Positions 19,760 to 27,463 of a stretch of DNA of 64,000 bases are shown piece by piece. Origin of the DNA: Fodinibacter sp963763015 (GTDB lineage Bacteria; Actinomycetota; Actinomycetes; Actinomycetales; Dermatophilaceae); NCBI GenBank assembly GCA_963763015.1, contig CAVXML010000012.1, forward strand, positions 1 through 64,000. The letters run 5' to 3'. The notes under the pieces were generated by a model. The model was not told where the DNA came from. It did no database searches and saw only the letters and a program-made list of their open reading frames with translations. The position numbers were made by a program, and so were the translations under genes. Each line of letters opens with the position of its first letter. Position 1 is the stretch's first letter.

Positions 19760-20710
19760 ATGGGCATCCGCGTGACCACCGAGCTGGCGAGGACACGGCG
19801 CCCGGCCGCGGTGCCCGTGCTGTCCCGGGAGGCGCAGCTGGCCGTCGACGCCGCCATCGGTGCGGTCGGTCTCACGGTCGGTGCCGCGGTCGTCGCGGTG
19901 CGCACGGCCCACCGCCTGACCGCCCCCGTGACCAGGCTGTTGTGGCGTCCGCCGCTGGTGCCCACTCGGATGCAGCCCGCCACCGTGGTCGCCGAGATCG
20001 CGAGCCGGGGACGCGCCGACCGCGTGCTGGCCCGACGTCGAGCGGAGGTGCTGCTCGACGCCCTGGTGCCGGCGATCGCGGCAGCGGTCGTCGAGCGCCT
20101 CGACCTCACCCGGCTCGTCGAGCAGCACGTCGACCTGGACCAGCTCGTCTCGACCGTCGACCTCGACGCAGCGGTGTCCCGGGTCGACCTCGACGCCGCG
20201 GTCGCGCGGGTCAGCATCGACGCGGTGCTGGACCGGGTGGACCTCGACGCCGTCGTGGCGCGGGTGGACATCGACGCGGTGATCGACCGGGTCGACCTGA
20301 ACGAGGTGGCGTCGAGGCTGGATGTGGATGCCGTGGTGGCCCGGGCGGACCTGGACGCTGCGGTGGCGCGGGTGGACATCGACGCGGTGATCGACCGGGT
20401 CGACCTGAACGAGGTGGCGTCGAGGCTGGATGTGGATGCCGTGGTGGCCCGGGCCGACCTGGACGCTGCGGTGGCGCGGGTGGACATCGACGCGGTGATC
20501 GACCGGGTCGACCTCGTGGGCATCGTGGAGGAGGTCCTCGACGTCATCGACCTGCCCGGCATCATTCGCGACTCCACCGGGTCCATGGCCTCCGAGACGG
20601 TTCGCGGAGTGCGCATGACGGGGATCAGCGCCGACGATGCGATCAGCAAGGCCGTCGACCGGGCCCTGTGGCGACGGCGCCGCCCGCAGGTTCCGGGAGC
20701 GGCGCCGTGA
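19760..20710 (+). CDS. Nonapeptide-repeat protein of unknown function
   Basis: 316 aa, not recognised as a named family. A basic N-terminus, a weakly hydrophobic region (about 25-60) and then, from about residue 115 to 255, some 14-15 tandem nine-residue units of consensus V-D-hydrophobic-D-A-V-hydrophobic-x-R (for example VDIDAVIDR, VDLNEVASR, LDVDAVVAR, ADLDAAVAR). Within this lies a higher-order repeat of four units (36 aa, 108 bp). After the repeats come LPGIIRDSTGSMASETVRGVRM and a short basic tail. ATG start has GCGGAGGA upstream. The stop overlaps the following RDD gene by 4 bp, so a role with that membrane protein is likely but unknown. Confidence 0.8.
   Translation: MGIRVTTELARTRRPAAVPVLSREAQLAVDAAIGAVGLTVGAAVVAVRTAHRLTAPVTRLLWRPPLVPTRMQPATVVAEIASRGRADRVLARRRAEVLLDALVPAIAAAVVERLDLTRLVEQHVDLDQLVSTVDLDAAVSRVDLDAAVARVSIDAVLDRVDLDAVVARVDIDAVIDRVDLNEVASRLDVDAVVARADLDAAVARVDIDAVIDRVDLNEVASRLDVDAVVARADLDAAVARVDIDAVIDRVDLVGIVEEVLDVIDLPGIIRDSTGSMASETVRGVRMTGISADDAISKAVDRALWRRRRPQVPGAAP
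20255..20513 (+). repeat. 108-bp direct repeat inside the nonapeptide-repeat gene
   Basis: Copies at 20255-20362 and 20363-20470 differ at one base that I can see (GGCGGA versus GGCCGA); a third copy runs for about 43 bases from 20471. Near identity at silent positions suggests a recent duplication or gene conversion rather than old protein-level repetition. Confidence 0.85.
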
Positions 20711-21297
20711 CCGGCCCAGAGCTCTCGGCCGTCCCCCGGGAGGCGAGGCCCTACCAGGGCACGACTGCGGGTTTCGTCACCCGTTTCGTCGCCAACCTCA
20801 TCGACACCGTGGTCGTCGTCGCGATGCTCGGCGCCTCGTACCTCGGCCTCGCCTCCGTGAAGTTCCTTCTCGACCCGCGCGCCTTCGAGTTCCCGGACGT
20901 GAGCTTCTTCGCCAGCCTGACGGCGGCGCTGATGCTCGCGACCGCCTACCTGTGGCTGGCGTGGTGGCTCGCCGGACGGAGCTACGGCGGGCACGTCATG
21001 GGGATCCGGGTGACCGGCCGTCGACGCCCCAAGCTCGGCCCGCTGCGGTCCCTGGCCAGGGCCGCCTTCTGCGTCTTCTTCCCGATCGGGTTCTTCTGGT
21101 GCCTGCTCAGCCCGCACCGCCGCTCGATCCAGGACGTGGTGCTGTTCAGCTCGGTGGTCTACGACTGGCTTCCCCACCCCAGCGCAGAGCACAGGGAGCC
21201 CTCGGAGGCGCACTCGACCACCTCGGTACCGGAGAGCCCCGACCACCGACGCCCGGGCGAGGACGGAACGGCCGACGGGCCGTCCCCGTCCGGGTGA
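20707..21297 (+). CDS. RDD-family membrane protein
   Basis: 196 aa. RDD domain with GFVTRFVANLIDTVVVVAML (first membrane helix with the conserved Arg and Asp), a second helix (SLTAALMLATAYLWLAWWLAG) and a third (AAFCVFFPIGFFWCLLSP) followed by HRRSIQDVVLFSSVVYDW. The C-terminal ~40 residues are hydrophilic and disordered. Some RDD proteins act as small-molecule or ion transporters, others have no known role. GTG at 20707 overlaps the upstream stop (GTGA), indicating coupled translation with the repeat protein. Confidence 0.88.
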   Translation: MTGPELSAVPREARPYQGTTAGFVTRFVANLIDTVVVVAMLGASYLGLASVKFLLDPRAFEFPDVSFFASLTAALMLATAYLWLAWWLAGRSYGGHVMGIRVTGRRRPKLGPLRSLARAAFCVFFPIGFFWCLLSPHRRSIQDVVLFSSVVYDWLPHPSAEHREPSEAHSTTSVPESPDHRRPGEDGTADGPSPSG

Positions 21298-21330
21298 CCG
21301 TCCTCCACCCGACCTGACCGGATCCGACCC

Positions 21331-21415
21331 CGACCCGACTGTCTCGACCCCGACCCGACTGTCTCGACCCCGACCCGACCGACCCGACTGACCCGACCTG
21401 ACCGCTTGCCCTGAC
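21331..21415 (+). repeat. Short tandem repeats upstream of the MFS gene
   Basis: Two exact copies of CGACCCGACTGTCTCGACCC (21331-21350, 21351-21370) followed by a decayed run of CGACC/TGACC pentamer-like units up to about 21415. They fill the gap between the RDD stop and the MFS start, so they lie in its leader or promoter. Confidence 0.7.
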
Positions 21416-21430
21416 CCGGAGCCGATACCC

Positions 21431-23113
21431 GTGAGCACTGCCACCGCCGTTCGCACCGCCTCGACCGCCGTCCTGGCGACCCTCGCCGCAGCGCAGTTCC
21501 TCATGACCCTGGACAGCTCGGTGATGAACGTCTCCATCGCGACGGTGGCGGAGGACGTCGGAACCGACGTCACCGGCGTCCAGACCGCCATCACCCTCTA
21601 CACGCTGGTCATGGCGTCGTTCATGATCACCGGCGGCAAGATCGGGTCCATCCTGGGCCGCAAGCGCGCGTTCACGATCGGCTGCATCGTGTACGGCATC
21701 GGCTCGTTCACCACGGCGCTGGCGCCGAACCTCACCGTGCTGATGATCGGCTGGTCGCTGCTGGAGGGGCTGGGTGCCGCGCTCATCATGCCGGCCATCG
21801 TGGCGCTGGTCGCGACGAACTTCTCCACGCCCGAACGGCCCCGGGCCTACGGGCTGGTCGCCGCCTCGGGCGCGGTCGCGGTCGCGGTCGGTCCCCTGAT
21901 CGGCGGCGTGATGACGACGTACGCGTCGTGGCGGTGGGTCTTCGCGGGGGAGGTCGTCATCGTCGCGGTCATCGTCCTCATGGCGCGCCGCCTGGCCGAC
22001 GGCGAACGGGACAGGGACGCCCGGCTCGACCTCGTCGGCACGGCGCTGTCGGCGCTCGGGCTGGGCCTGGTCGTGTTCGGCATCCTCCGGGGCGGCGTGT
22101 GGGGCTTCGTCAATCCCAAGCCGGGAGGCCCCGAGTGGCTCGGTCTCTCGCCGGTGGTCTGGCTGGTGCTGGGCGGAGCGGCAGTCATCACCGCCTTCCT
22201 GGCCTGGGAGCGTCGCCGGCTGGATGCCGGTGAGGCGGTGCTGATCGACCCGGCGATGCTGAGGATCCCCCTGCTGCGCAGCGGCCTGACCGCCTTCTTC
22301 TTCCAGTTCCTGCTCCAGGCGGGCCTGTTCTTCTGTGTGCCGCTGTACCTCTCGGTCGCCCTCGGCCTGAGCGCCGTCGACACCGGCATCCGGATCATGC
22401 CCCTCTCGATCACGCTGCTCCTCGCCGCGGTGGGGGTCCCCAAGCTGTTCCCCCACGCCTCGCCACGGCGGGTGACGCGCATCGGGTTCCTCCTGCTGCT
22501 CGCCGGGATCGTCAGCCTCATGGGGGCGCTCGAGGTGGGAACCGGGCCTGAGATCGTCACGGGGCCGCTCCTGCTCGCGGGTCTCGGCATCGGGGCCCTG
22601 GCCTCGCAGCTCGGCGCCATCACGGTCTCGAGCGTTCCCGACGAACAGAGCGCGGAGGTGGGCGGCATCCAGAACACGTTCACCAACCTCGGCGCCTCCA
22701 TCGGGACGGCGATGGCCGGCGCGGTGCTCATCTCTGCGCTCACGTCGTCGTTCCTCTCGGGCATCCAGAGCAACCCGGAGATCCCGGACTCCCTGTCGTC
22801 GACGGCCCAGGTCGAGCTCGCGGGCGGCATCCCGTTCATCCCGGACTCGTCGCTCGGGGCAGCCCTCTCGGATGCCGGCGTGGACCCACAGGTTGCGGAG
22901 GCGGTGGTCGAGGAGAACGCCGCCTCGCGGATCGCGGGGCTGCGCAGTGCCCTCGGGGTGCTCGCCGTCCTCGCGCTGCTGGCGCTGGCCTTCACCGGGG
23001 GCATCCCGGTCCGGCAGGCGGGTGCCGACCCGAGGACCGACGAGGCGGCCCGCGACGTCCCTGAAGGCGCCGACCCGCCGGCTCCGGAAGTCATCCCACC
23101 TGGAGCGCGGTGA
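21431..23113 (+). CDS. DHA2-type MFS drug-efflux transporter
   Basis: 560 aa with about 14 hydrophobic segments, the layout of the DHA2 (14-helix) drug:H+ antiporters. Signature segments: LDSSVMNVSIATVAEDVG in helix 1 (motif D1), GGKIGSILGRKRAF (motif A loop) and GAVAVAVGPLIGGVM (motif C of exporters). A larger loop with hydrophilic residues lies near 450-500. GTG start with GGAG about ten bases upstream. Its 3' end overlaps the convergent Rv3235-family gene by 23 bp. Substrate unknown. Confidence 0.9.
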   Translation: MSTATAVRTASTAVLATLAAAQFLMTLDSSVMNVSIATVAEDVGTDVTGVQTAITLYTLVMASFMITGGKIGSILGRKRAFTIGCIVYGIGSFTTALAPNLTVLMIGWSLLEGLGAALIMPAIVALVATNFSTPERPRAYGLVAASGAVAVAVGPLIGGVMTTYASWRWVFAGEVVIVAVIVLMARRLADGERDRDARLDLVGTALSALGLGLVVFGILRGGVWGFVNPKPGGPEWLGLSPVVWLVLGGAAVITAFLAWERRRLDAGEAVLIDPAMLRIPLLRSGLTAFFFQFLLQAGLFFCVPLYLSVALGLSAVDTGIRIMPLSITLLLAAVGVPKLFPHASPRRVTRIGFLLLLAGIVSLMGALEVGTGPEIVTGPLLLAGLGIGALASQLGAITVSSVPDEQSAEVGGIQNTFTNLGASIGTAMAGAVLISALTSSFLSGIQSNPEIPDSLSSTAQVELAGGIPFIPDSSLGAALSDAGVDPQVAEAVVEENAASRIAGLRSALGVLAVLALLALAFTGGIPVRQAGADPRTDEAARDVPEGADPPAPEVIPPGAR

Positions 23114-23633
23114 CCCGCCACTTGCCGTCCTGACCGACGAGGCGGATCGCCACGGCGCGCACCCGGTCACCGTGCCGCACGACGACGGCCGCCTCGGCCA
23201 CACCGTCGGCCGGCTCGCAGACGCGGACCCGCTGGACCTGGAGCCGCTGGCGGCGCCGTGGCCCGGTGGAGCCGGCGGCCCGCCGCGCCGCCAGGGCGTT
23301 GCGCCGGGCCACGACGGCATAGACCTCCGGACTCGTCCAGCGCACGACCTGGGGGGCGGGGCGCGCTCCGGTCATCACCTCCAGCAGAGCGTGGGTGATG
23401 CGCCCGGCCCATGCCGTGGGGTCGGGCAGGTCGGCACTGATGGTGTGCTGCGGGCCGAAGACCTGCTCGTCGGACGCTGAGGCGAAGTCGACGGCCAGCG
23501 CGTCCTGGATGTAGCCAGTGCGGCGCATCCGCTCCTCCTGAGCCAGCCGTGACCGGCGCACCGCCTCCTCCAGCGAGATCGCCGGCGGGAGGGGCCGGCT
23601 CGGTGACACGACGTGCAGGGTGTCGAGGCTCAT
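23091..23633 (-). CDS. Rv3235-family protein
   Basis: 180 aa protein resembling the actinobacterial Rv3235 family of unknown function: DPTAWAGRITHALLEVMTGARPAPQVVRWTSPEVYAVVARR in the middle and a C-terminal beta-rich part (RVCEPADGVAEAAVVVRHGDRVRAVAIRLVGQDGKWRVTALQVG). The first ~60 residues are variable. ATG start overlaps the LysM gene's stop by 4 bp, so the two are one transcript. The gene is not far from secA in mycobacteria either, which fits its position here. Confidence 0.8.
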   Translation of the reverse strand: MSLDTLHVVSPSRPLPPAISLEEAVRRSRLAQEERMRRTGYIQDALAVDFASASDEQVFGPQHTISADLPDPTAWAGRITHALLEVMTGARPAPQVVRWTSPEVYAVVARRNALAARRAAGSTGPRRRQRLQVQRVRVCEPADGVAEAAVVVRHGDRVRAVAIRLVGQDGKWRVTALQVG

Positions 23634-24475
23634 GGGCCGACCACCTCTGGGGTGCGGAGCACCTGTCCCGGGAGCAGCAGGTCGGGATCAGCCCCGATGA
23701 CCTCACGGTTGGCGGCGTACCACGCCGGCCAGGCCCGGGCGATCTCGCCGTCCGAGGCCTCGGGGCCGAGGTGGCGAGCAGCGATCGACCACAGGGAGTC
23801 TCCCCGGTGCACGACGACCTCGTGCGGCTGGTCCGGCGCTGGTTCGCCCCGCGGCGCTGGGGTGAGGACGCGGACGTCGGGCTGGGCGCGCACCGCGGGA
23901 GCCGACGGCACCCAGCCGGGGTCGGGGACGGACCGAGGACGGGGCTCGGTGTGGGACCCGAAGCCGGGATCGGGCAGCGTCGGAAGTCCCGGGGCGTCAT
24001 CGGGGACGGCGCCTGGACCGGGAGCTGGGGAAGGGGCGCTCAGGGCCGGCGCTGGGGTGGCGGCTGCCGACGGGCTCGACCCCAGCCCGGCGGCCATGCC
24101 CAGGCCGAGCAGCGCCACGGACAGCCGCCTGACCTGGCGGGGAGTGACCAGGGCGGCGGCGTGGGCGGCGCACCGACCGACCGCCCCGGGCACGTGGGCC
24201 AGGAGCTCGAGGCTCAGGCAGCACGAGAGCCACACGACGACGAACAGCGCGGAGAGGGCGACCGCGGGCACCAGAACCTCATCGGGCCGGAGCGGACCGC
24301 CTGCCTCCCACACCCGGAGGCCCTCCACTCCTGTCCGGAGGAGCCAGCTGATCAAGGAGCCACGTGACAAGGAGCCACGCTGCAGCGGCCGCTGCAGCGG
24401 TGAGCGGGCCGTTGCGACCGGTGCGCGAGTCGTACCTGAACGGCATCGGAGGCGGTTTGCAGTCGTTTGATGCAC
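23630..24475 (-). CDS. Membrane protein with C-terminal LysM domain
   Basis: 281 aa. Two hydrophobic segments (about 66-92 and 115-132), a Pro/Ala-rich linker, then a LysM domain near the end (HEVVVHRGDSLWSIAARHLG and WYAANREVIGADPDLLLPGQVL). LysM binds N-acetylglucosamine chains, so the C-terminus should face peptidoglycan. GTG start at 24475; the first ~45 residues are basic and the true start may lie further in. Translationally coupled to the Rv3235-family gene. A link to the SAF/CpaE-like genes nearby is possible only from position. Confidence 0.82.
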   Translation of the reverse strand: MHQTTANRLRCRSGTTRAPVATARSPLQRPLQRGSLSRGSLISWLLRTGVEGLRVWEAGGPLRPDEVLVPAVALSALFVVVWLSCCLSLELLAHVPGAVGRCAAHAAALVTPRQVRRLSVALLGLGMAAGLGSSPSAAATPAPALSAPSPAPGPGAVPDDAPGLPTLPDPGFGSHTEPRPRSVPDPGWVPSAPAVRAQPDVRVLTPAPRGEPAPDQPHEVVVHRGDSLWSIAARHLGPEASDGEIARAWPAWYAANREVIGADPDLLLPGQVLRTPEVVGP

Positions 24476-24530
24476 TTTGCATGCGGACGACCCTATTGGT
24501 CGCCCACCGACAGCACAATCGGAGGGTGCC

Positions 24531-24536
24531 TAGGCT
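24531..24536 (+). promoter_or_regulatory. -10 element TAGGCT for a leaderless mRNA
   Basis: TAGGCT ends six bases before the ATG at 24543, with no ribosome site between, so transcription should start at the start codon. Confidence 0.55.
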
Positions 24537-24542
24537 GTGGAC

Positions 24543-25091
24543 ATGAGGTGGGAGGCGCTCTTCGCGGACCTCGAGGGGCGGCTCGTGGCGGAGGAACGGC
24601 GCGAGCTGGACGACGAGGTCGCCGAGCGCACCCGTCGTGAGCGGGCCCTCGTGACGCTGTCCGGGCGGCTCGCCGCCTCGGTGGGTGCTGAGGTGCGCCT
24701 CTGCCTGGTGGACGGCGTCGTGGTGCACGGGAGACTGCTCGACCTCGGGGTGGAGTGGTTGCTGGTCCGGCAGCTCTCCGGTCGGGAGGTCGTCGTGCCT
24801 CTCGGTGCGGTGTGCACCCTCGACGAGCTGGGCCGGCGTGCCGAGGACGGTCGCTCGGCCCGCCGGTTCACCCTGGGCTACGCGCTGCGCGCCCTCTCGC
24901 GTGACCGCGCCACGGTCGCGGTTCGGGTGGCCGGGGGCGGCCCCGCTCTCATCGGGACGATCGACGCGGTGGGCGCGGACCACCTGGACCTGAGCCAGCA
25001 CGCCGACGGCGTGCCGCGACGGCGCGAGAACGTCACGGCCGTGACGACCGTCCCCTTCGCCGCCCTCGTGGCGGTGGAGTCACTGCACTGA
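24543..25091 (+). CDS. Conserved-looking protein of unknown function
   Basis: 182 aa, not recognised. The first ~40 residues are charged and probably helical (LFADLEGRLVAEERREL). Two beta-rich stretches with similar layout follow (AEVRLCLVDGVVVHGRLLDLG near 50 and ATVAVRVAGGGPALIGTIDAVG near 125), which look like small barrel or Sm-like folds; this is a guess from pattern. No membrane segment or signal peptide. Leaderless start from the TAGGCT box at 24531. Divergent from the LysM gene and convergent with the HTH gene. Confidence 0.75.
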   Translation: MRWEALFADLEGRLVAEERRELDDEVAERTRRERALVTLSGRLAASVGAEVRLCLVDGVVVHGRLLDLGVEWLLVRQLSGREVVVPLGAVCTLDELGRRAEDGRSARRFTLGYALRALSRDRATVAVRVAGGGPALIGTIDAVGADHLDLSQHADGVPRRRENVTAVTTVPFAALVAVESLH

Positions 25092-25103
25092 CGGGTCCGG
25101 CGC

Positions 25104-25337
25104 TCAGGCGTCGGTCTGGGTCGGTGCCCGGTCGCCCCGTGGTGCCACGGACTCTCGGGTCTCCGCGTACAGGCGCTGGATGTAGGCCTCGAGCTCCACC
25201 GTCTCGACCCGCCACTGCCCGCGGCCGCCCACCTTGATGGCCGGGAGGTCGCCGGTGCGCACGAGCGCGTAGGCCTGCGCCGCCGAGATGTCGAGGATCT
25301 CCGACACCTCGGTGAGGGGGATGAACCGGCGCGCCAC
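25104..25337 (-). CDS. Small excisionase-type helix-turn-helix protein
   Basis: 77 aa DNA-binding protein of the MerR/excisionase-like HTH_17 type: RRFIPLTEVSEILDISAAQAYALVRTGDLPAIKVGGRGQWRVE, then ELEAYIQRLY. GTG start at 25337 is inferred from the domain edge; the same frame stays open far upstream but that part is antisense to the SAF gene. Such small proteins (BldC-like) regulate development genes in actinobacteria, or accompany mobile elements; nothing mobile is seen here. Divergent from the SAF-domain gene, which it may control. Confidence 0.8.
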   Translation of the reverse strand: MARRFIPLTEVSEILDISAAQAYALVRTGDLPAIKVGGRGQWRVETVELEAYIQRLYAETRESVAPRGDRAPTQTDA

Positions 25338-25439
25338 GCAGGCCAGTGTGCCATCCACAGGATGCCGTCCCGGGCGGGTTGTCCACAGGCCGTCCGCTCC
25401 GGAGGCGGCCCGGCCCGACCTCCACCACAATCGGGCCGC

Positions 25440-26111
25440 ATGAGCGATCTGCCGACCCCCACTGCAACCCGGTTGCGTGCCCCGTCGTGGCGTGACGCGC
25501 GCCTGCTCGTCGGGGTGCTCCTCGTCCTCGTCTCCACGGTGCTCGGCGCGGTCGTGGTCGCCCGGGCGGACAACCGTGTCCCCGTCTATGCCGCGAGCAC
25601 CCAGGTCGCACCCGGCCAGCGGCTCACGGAGGGCGACGTCAAGCGGGTCGACGTGCTCCTCGGCGACGGTGCGGCCGGCTACCTCGCGGCCGACCGGCCC
25701 ATCGCCGATGACACATGGTCGCTGAGGTCGTTGCGGCCCGGTGAGCTGATCCCCGCCGCGGCCGTGGGCAGCGCCGCAGAGGTCGAGGTGCAGCAGGTGG
25801 CCCTGCTGGTCGACGCCACCTCGGCATCGGCCCTTGCCGCTGGGTCGGTCGTCGACGTCTACGTCAACCGTCCCAAGGCCGGCACCACCGTGGGTCTGCC
25901 GACGTATGCCGGTCCGGAGCGCGTGCTCGAGGCCGTCTCGGTCGTCCGGGTGGCCGGGGACGAGGGGGTGCTCGGCGCGGCAGCTGAGACGCGGGCCGTC
26001 CACGTCATGGTGCCCCGCGCCCAGGTGCCCGCCGTCGTCGCAGACGTCGACGTCGGCGCTCGCATCACCCTGGTCCCCGTGCCGGGCGGTCTGCCGGCGG
26101 CCGCGTCGTGA
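25440..26111 (+). CDS. SAF-domain protein (CpaB/FlgA-like)
   Basis: 223 aa. One N-terminal membrane helix (about 21-43, LLVGVLLVLVSTVLGAVVVA) and then a SAF domain (about 46-105: VPVYAASTQVAPGQRLTEGDVKRVDV and LRPGELIPAAAV) and a CpaB-like C-terminal part (AGSVVDVYVNRP, VHVMVPRAQVPAVVADVDVGARITLVPVPG). CpaB proteins help the Tad pilus secretin. ATG at 25440; stop overlaps the next GTG by 4 bp. With the following CpaE-like gene it may supply functions missing from the Tad operon at 49.5 kb. Confidence 0.85.
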   Translation: MSDLPTPTATRLRAPSWRDARLLVGVLLVLVSTVLGAVVVARADNRVPVYAASTQVAPGQRLTEGDVKRVDVLLGDGAAGYLAADRPIADDTWSLRSLRPGELIPAAAVGSAAEVEVQQVALLVDATSASALAAGSVVDVYVNRPKAGTTVGLPTYAGPERVLEAVSVVRVAGDEGVLGAAAETRAVHVMVPRAQVPAVVADVDVGARITLVPVPGGLPAAAS

Positions 26112-27451
26112 CCAGGGTCCTCACCGCGCTGACCCACCGCCACGAGTCGGAGTTCGTGCGGCTGCTGGAGTCGGCCCTCGACGTCGAGCTCGTGCGTCGC
26201 TGTGCCGACCTCGCGGAGCTGCTGTCCGTGGCGGCCGCCGGAGTGGCTCGGGTCGCGGTGGTGTCACCGGACCTGAGAGGCCTCGACCGGGAGGCGCTGC
26301 GGCACCTGGCAGGCCACGGAGTCCGGGTGGCGGGGCTCGTCGGCCCCGGTGACGACGAGGGAGAGCGCCGCCTGCGCCAGCTGGGCGTGGCCACGATCCT
26401 CGGTCCGGCCGACGCGGCAGATGACGTCGCCATGGCGCTCACGACGCTGGCCGGGACGACGACCACCGCCGCGCCGGTCGGCGTCGGGCCACCCCGCGAC
26501 GCAGGTCGAGGGATGACCACCCCTGGCGCTGCCGCGTGGCCCGGCATCCGGGCCGCCCCGAACGAGGGTGACGATGGCGGCAACCGTGACGAGGGGGCCG
26601 ACGCCACGCCCACCCCCATGACGGTCGTCTGGGGTCCGACCGGAGCCCCGGGGCGCACCACCGTGGCGGTGACCCTGGCGGCGCAGCTGGCGGCGGCCGG
26701 CATCCGCACCTTGCTCGTCGACCTCGACACGTGGGGAGCGAGTGTCGCCCAGGTGCTGGGCCTGCTCGACGAGGCTCCCGGCGTGGCTGCGGCGGCCCGG
26801 GCCTCCGAGCAGGGGACGCTCGACGTGCCCGGTCTGGCCCGACTCGCTCCGCAGGTGGTTCCCGGGCTGCGTGTGCTCACGGGCATCCCGAGGGCGGACC
26901 GCTGGCCTGAGCTGCGCGCCGGCGCCGTCGAGGACGTGCTGCGCCTCTCCCGTGGCGTGGTGGAGCACGTCGTGGTCGACGTCGGCTTCTCGCTCGAGGA
27001 CGACGAGGAGCTGAGCTACGACACGGCCGCCCCTCGTCGCAACGCCACGACCCTCACCGCTCTGGAGGCGGCCGACCACCTCCTCGTCGTGGGAGCCGCT
27101 GACCCCGTGGGGCTGCAGCGGCTGGTCCGCGCCGTCCAGGAGCTGGCCGCCGTGCCCTCGCCCCGGCCCACCGTCGTCGTGTCCAAGGTCCGCGCGTCGG
27201 TCGCCGGGCGCCGCCCGGAGCGGACGATCCGCGACGTCCTCGGGCGGTTCGCCGGCATGGAAGAGGTCCGGTTCCTGCCCTGGGCCCCGGACGACTGCGA
27301 CGCCGCCCTCCTCGCCGGGCGCTCGCTCGTCGAGGTGGCTCCCGAGTCCGCTCTCACCCTCGCGGTGGCCGACCTCGCGGCCCTGGTGGACCCCCGGATG
27401 CCGGCGCGTCCGCGGGCCCGGGGCTTGCGAAGGGGCCGGCGGGCCGTCTGA
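26108..27451 (+). CDS. CpaE-like MinD/ParA-family protein with altered P-loop
   Basis: 447 aa. An N-terminal receiver-like or helical region (about 1-125) and a linker rich in Thr/Asp/Gly precede a MinD-type core (from about 175). The P-loop reads WGPTGAPGRTTVAVTLAAQLA: both lysines of the deviant Walker A (KGGxxKT) are absent, with Arg at the catalytic position. IRTLLVDLDTWGASVAQ is the switch I equivalent and VVEHVVVDVGFSL the Walker B region. It may bind nucleotide poorly or act as a scaffold. Coupled to the SAF gene by a 4-bp overlap. Confidence 0.85.
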   Translation: MTRVLTALTHRHESEFVRLLESALDVELVRRCADLAELLSVAAAGVARVAVVSPDLRGLDREALRHLAGHGVRVAGLVGPGDDEGERRLRQLGVATILGPADAADDVAMALTTLAGTTTTAAPVGVGPPRDAGRGMTTPGAAAWPGIRAAPNEGDDGGNRDEGADATPTPMTVVWGPTGAPGRTTVAVTLAAQLAAAGIRTLLVDLDTWGASVAQVLGLLDEAPGVAAAARASEQGTLDVPGLARLAPQVVPGLRVLTGIPRADRWPELRAGAVEDVLRLSRGVVEHVVVDVGFSLEDDEELSYDTAAPRRNATTLTALEAADHLLVVGAADPVGLQRLVRAVQELAAVPSPRPTVVVSKVRASVAGRRPERTIRDVLGRFAGMEEVRFLPWAPDDCDAALLAGRSLVEVAPESALTLAVADLAALVDPRMPARPRARGLRRGRRAV

Positions 27452-27463
27452 CACGATAGGGAG

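Noticed and set aside
25337..26003. Upstream extension of the small HTH gene on the minus strand
   Set aside because: It is antisense to the SAF-domain gene and lacks any pattern; the HTH domain begins right at the GTG at 25337.
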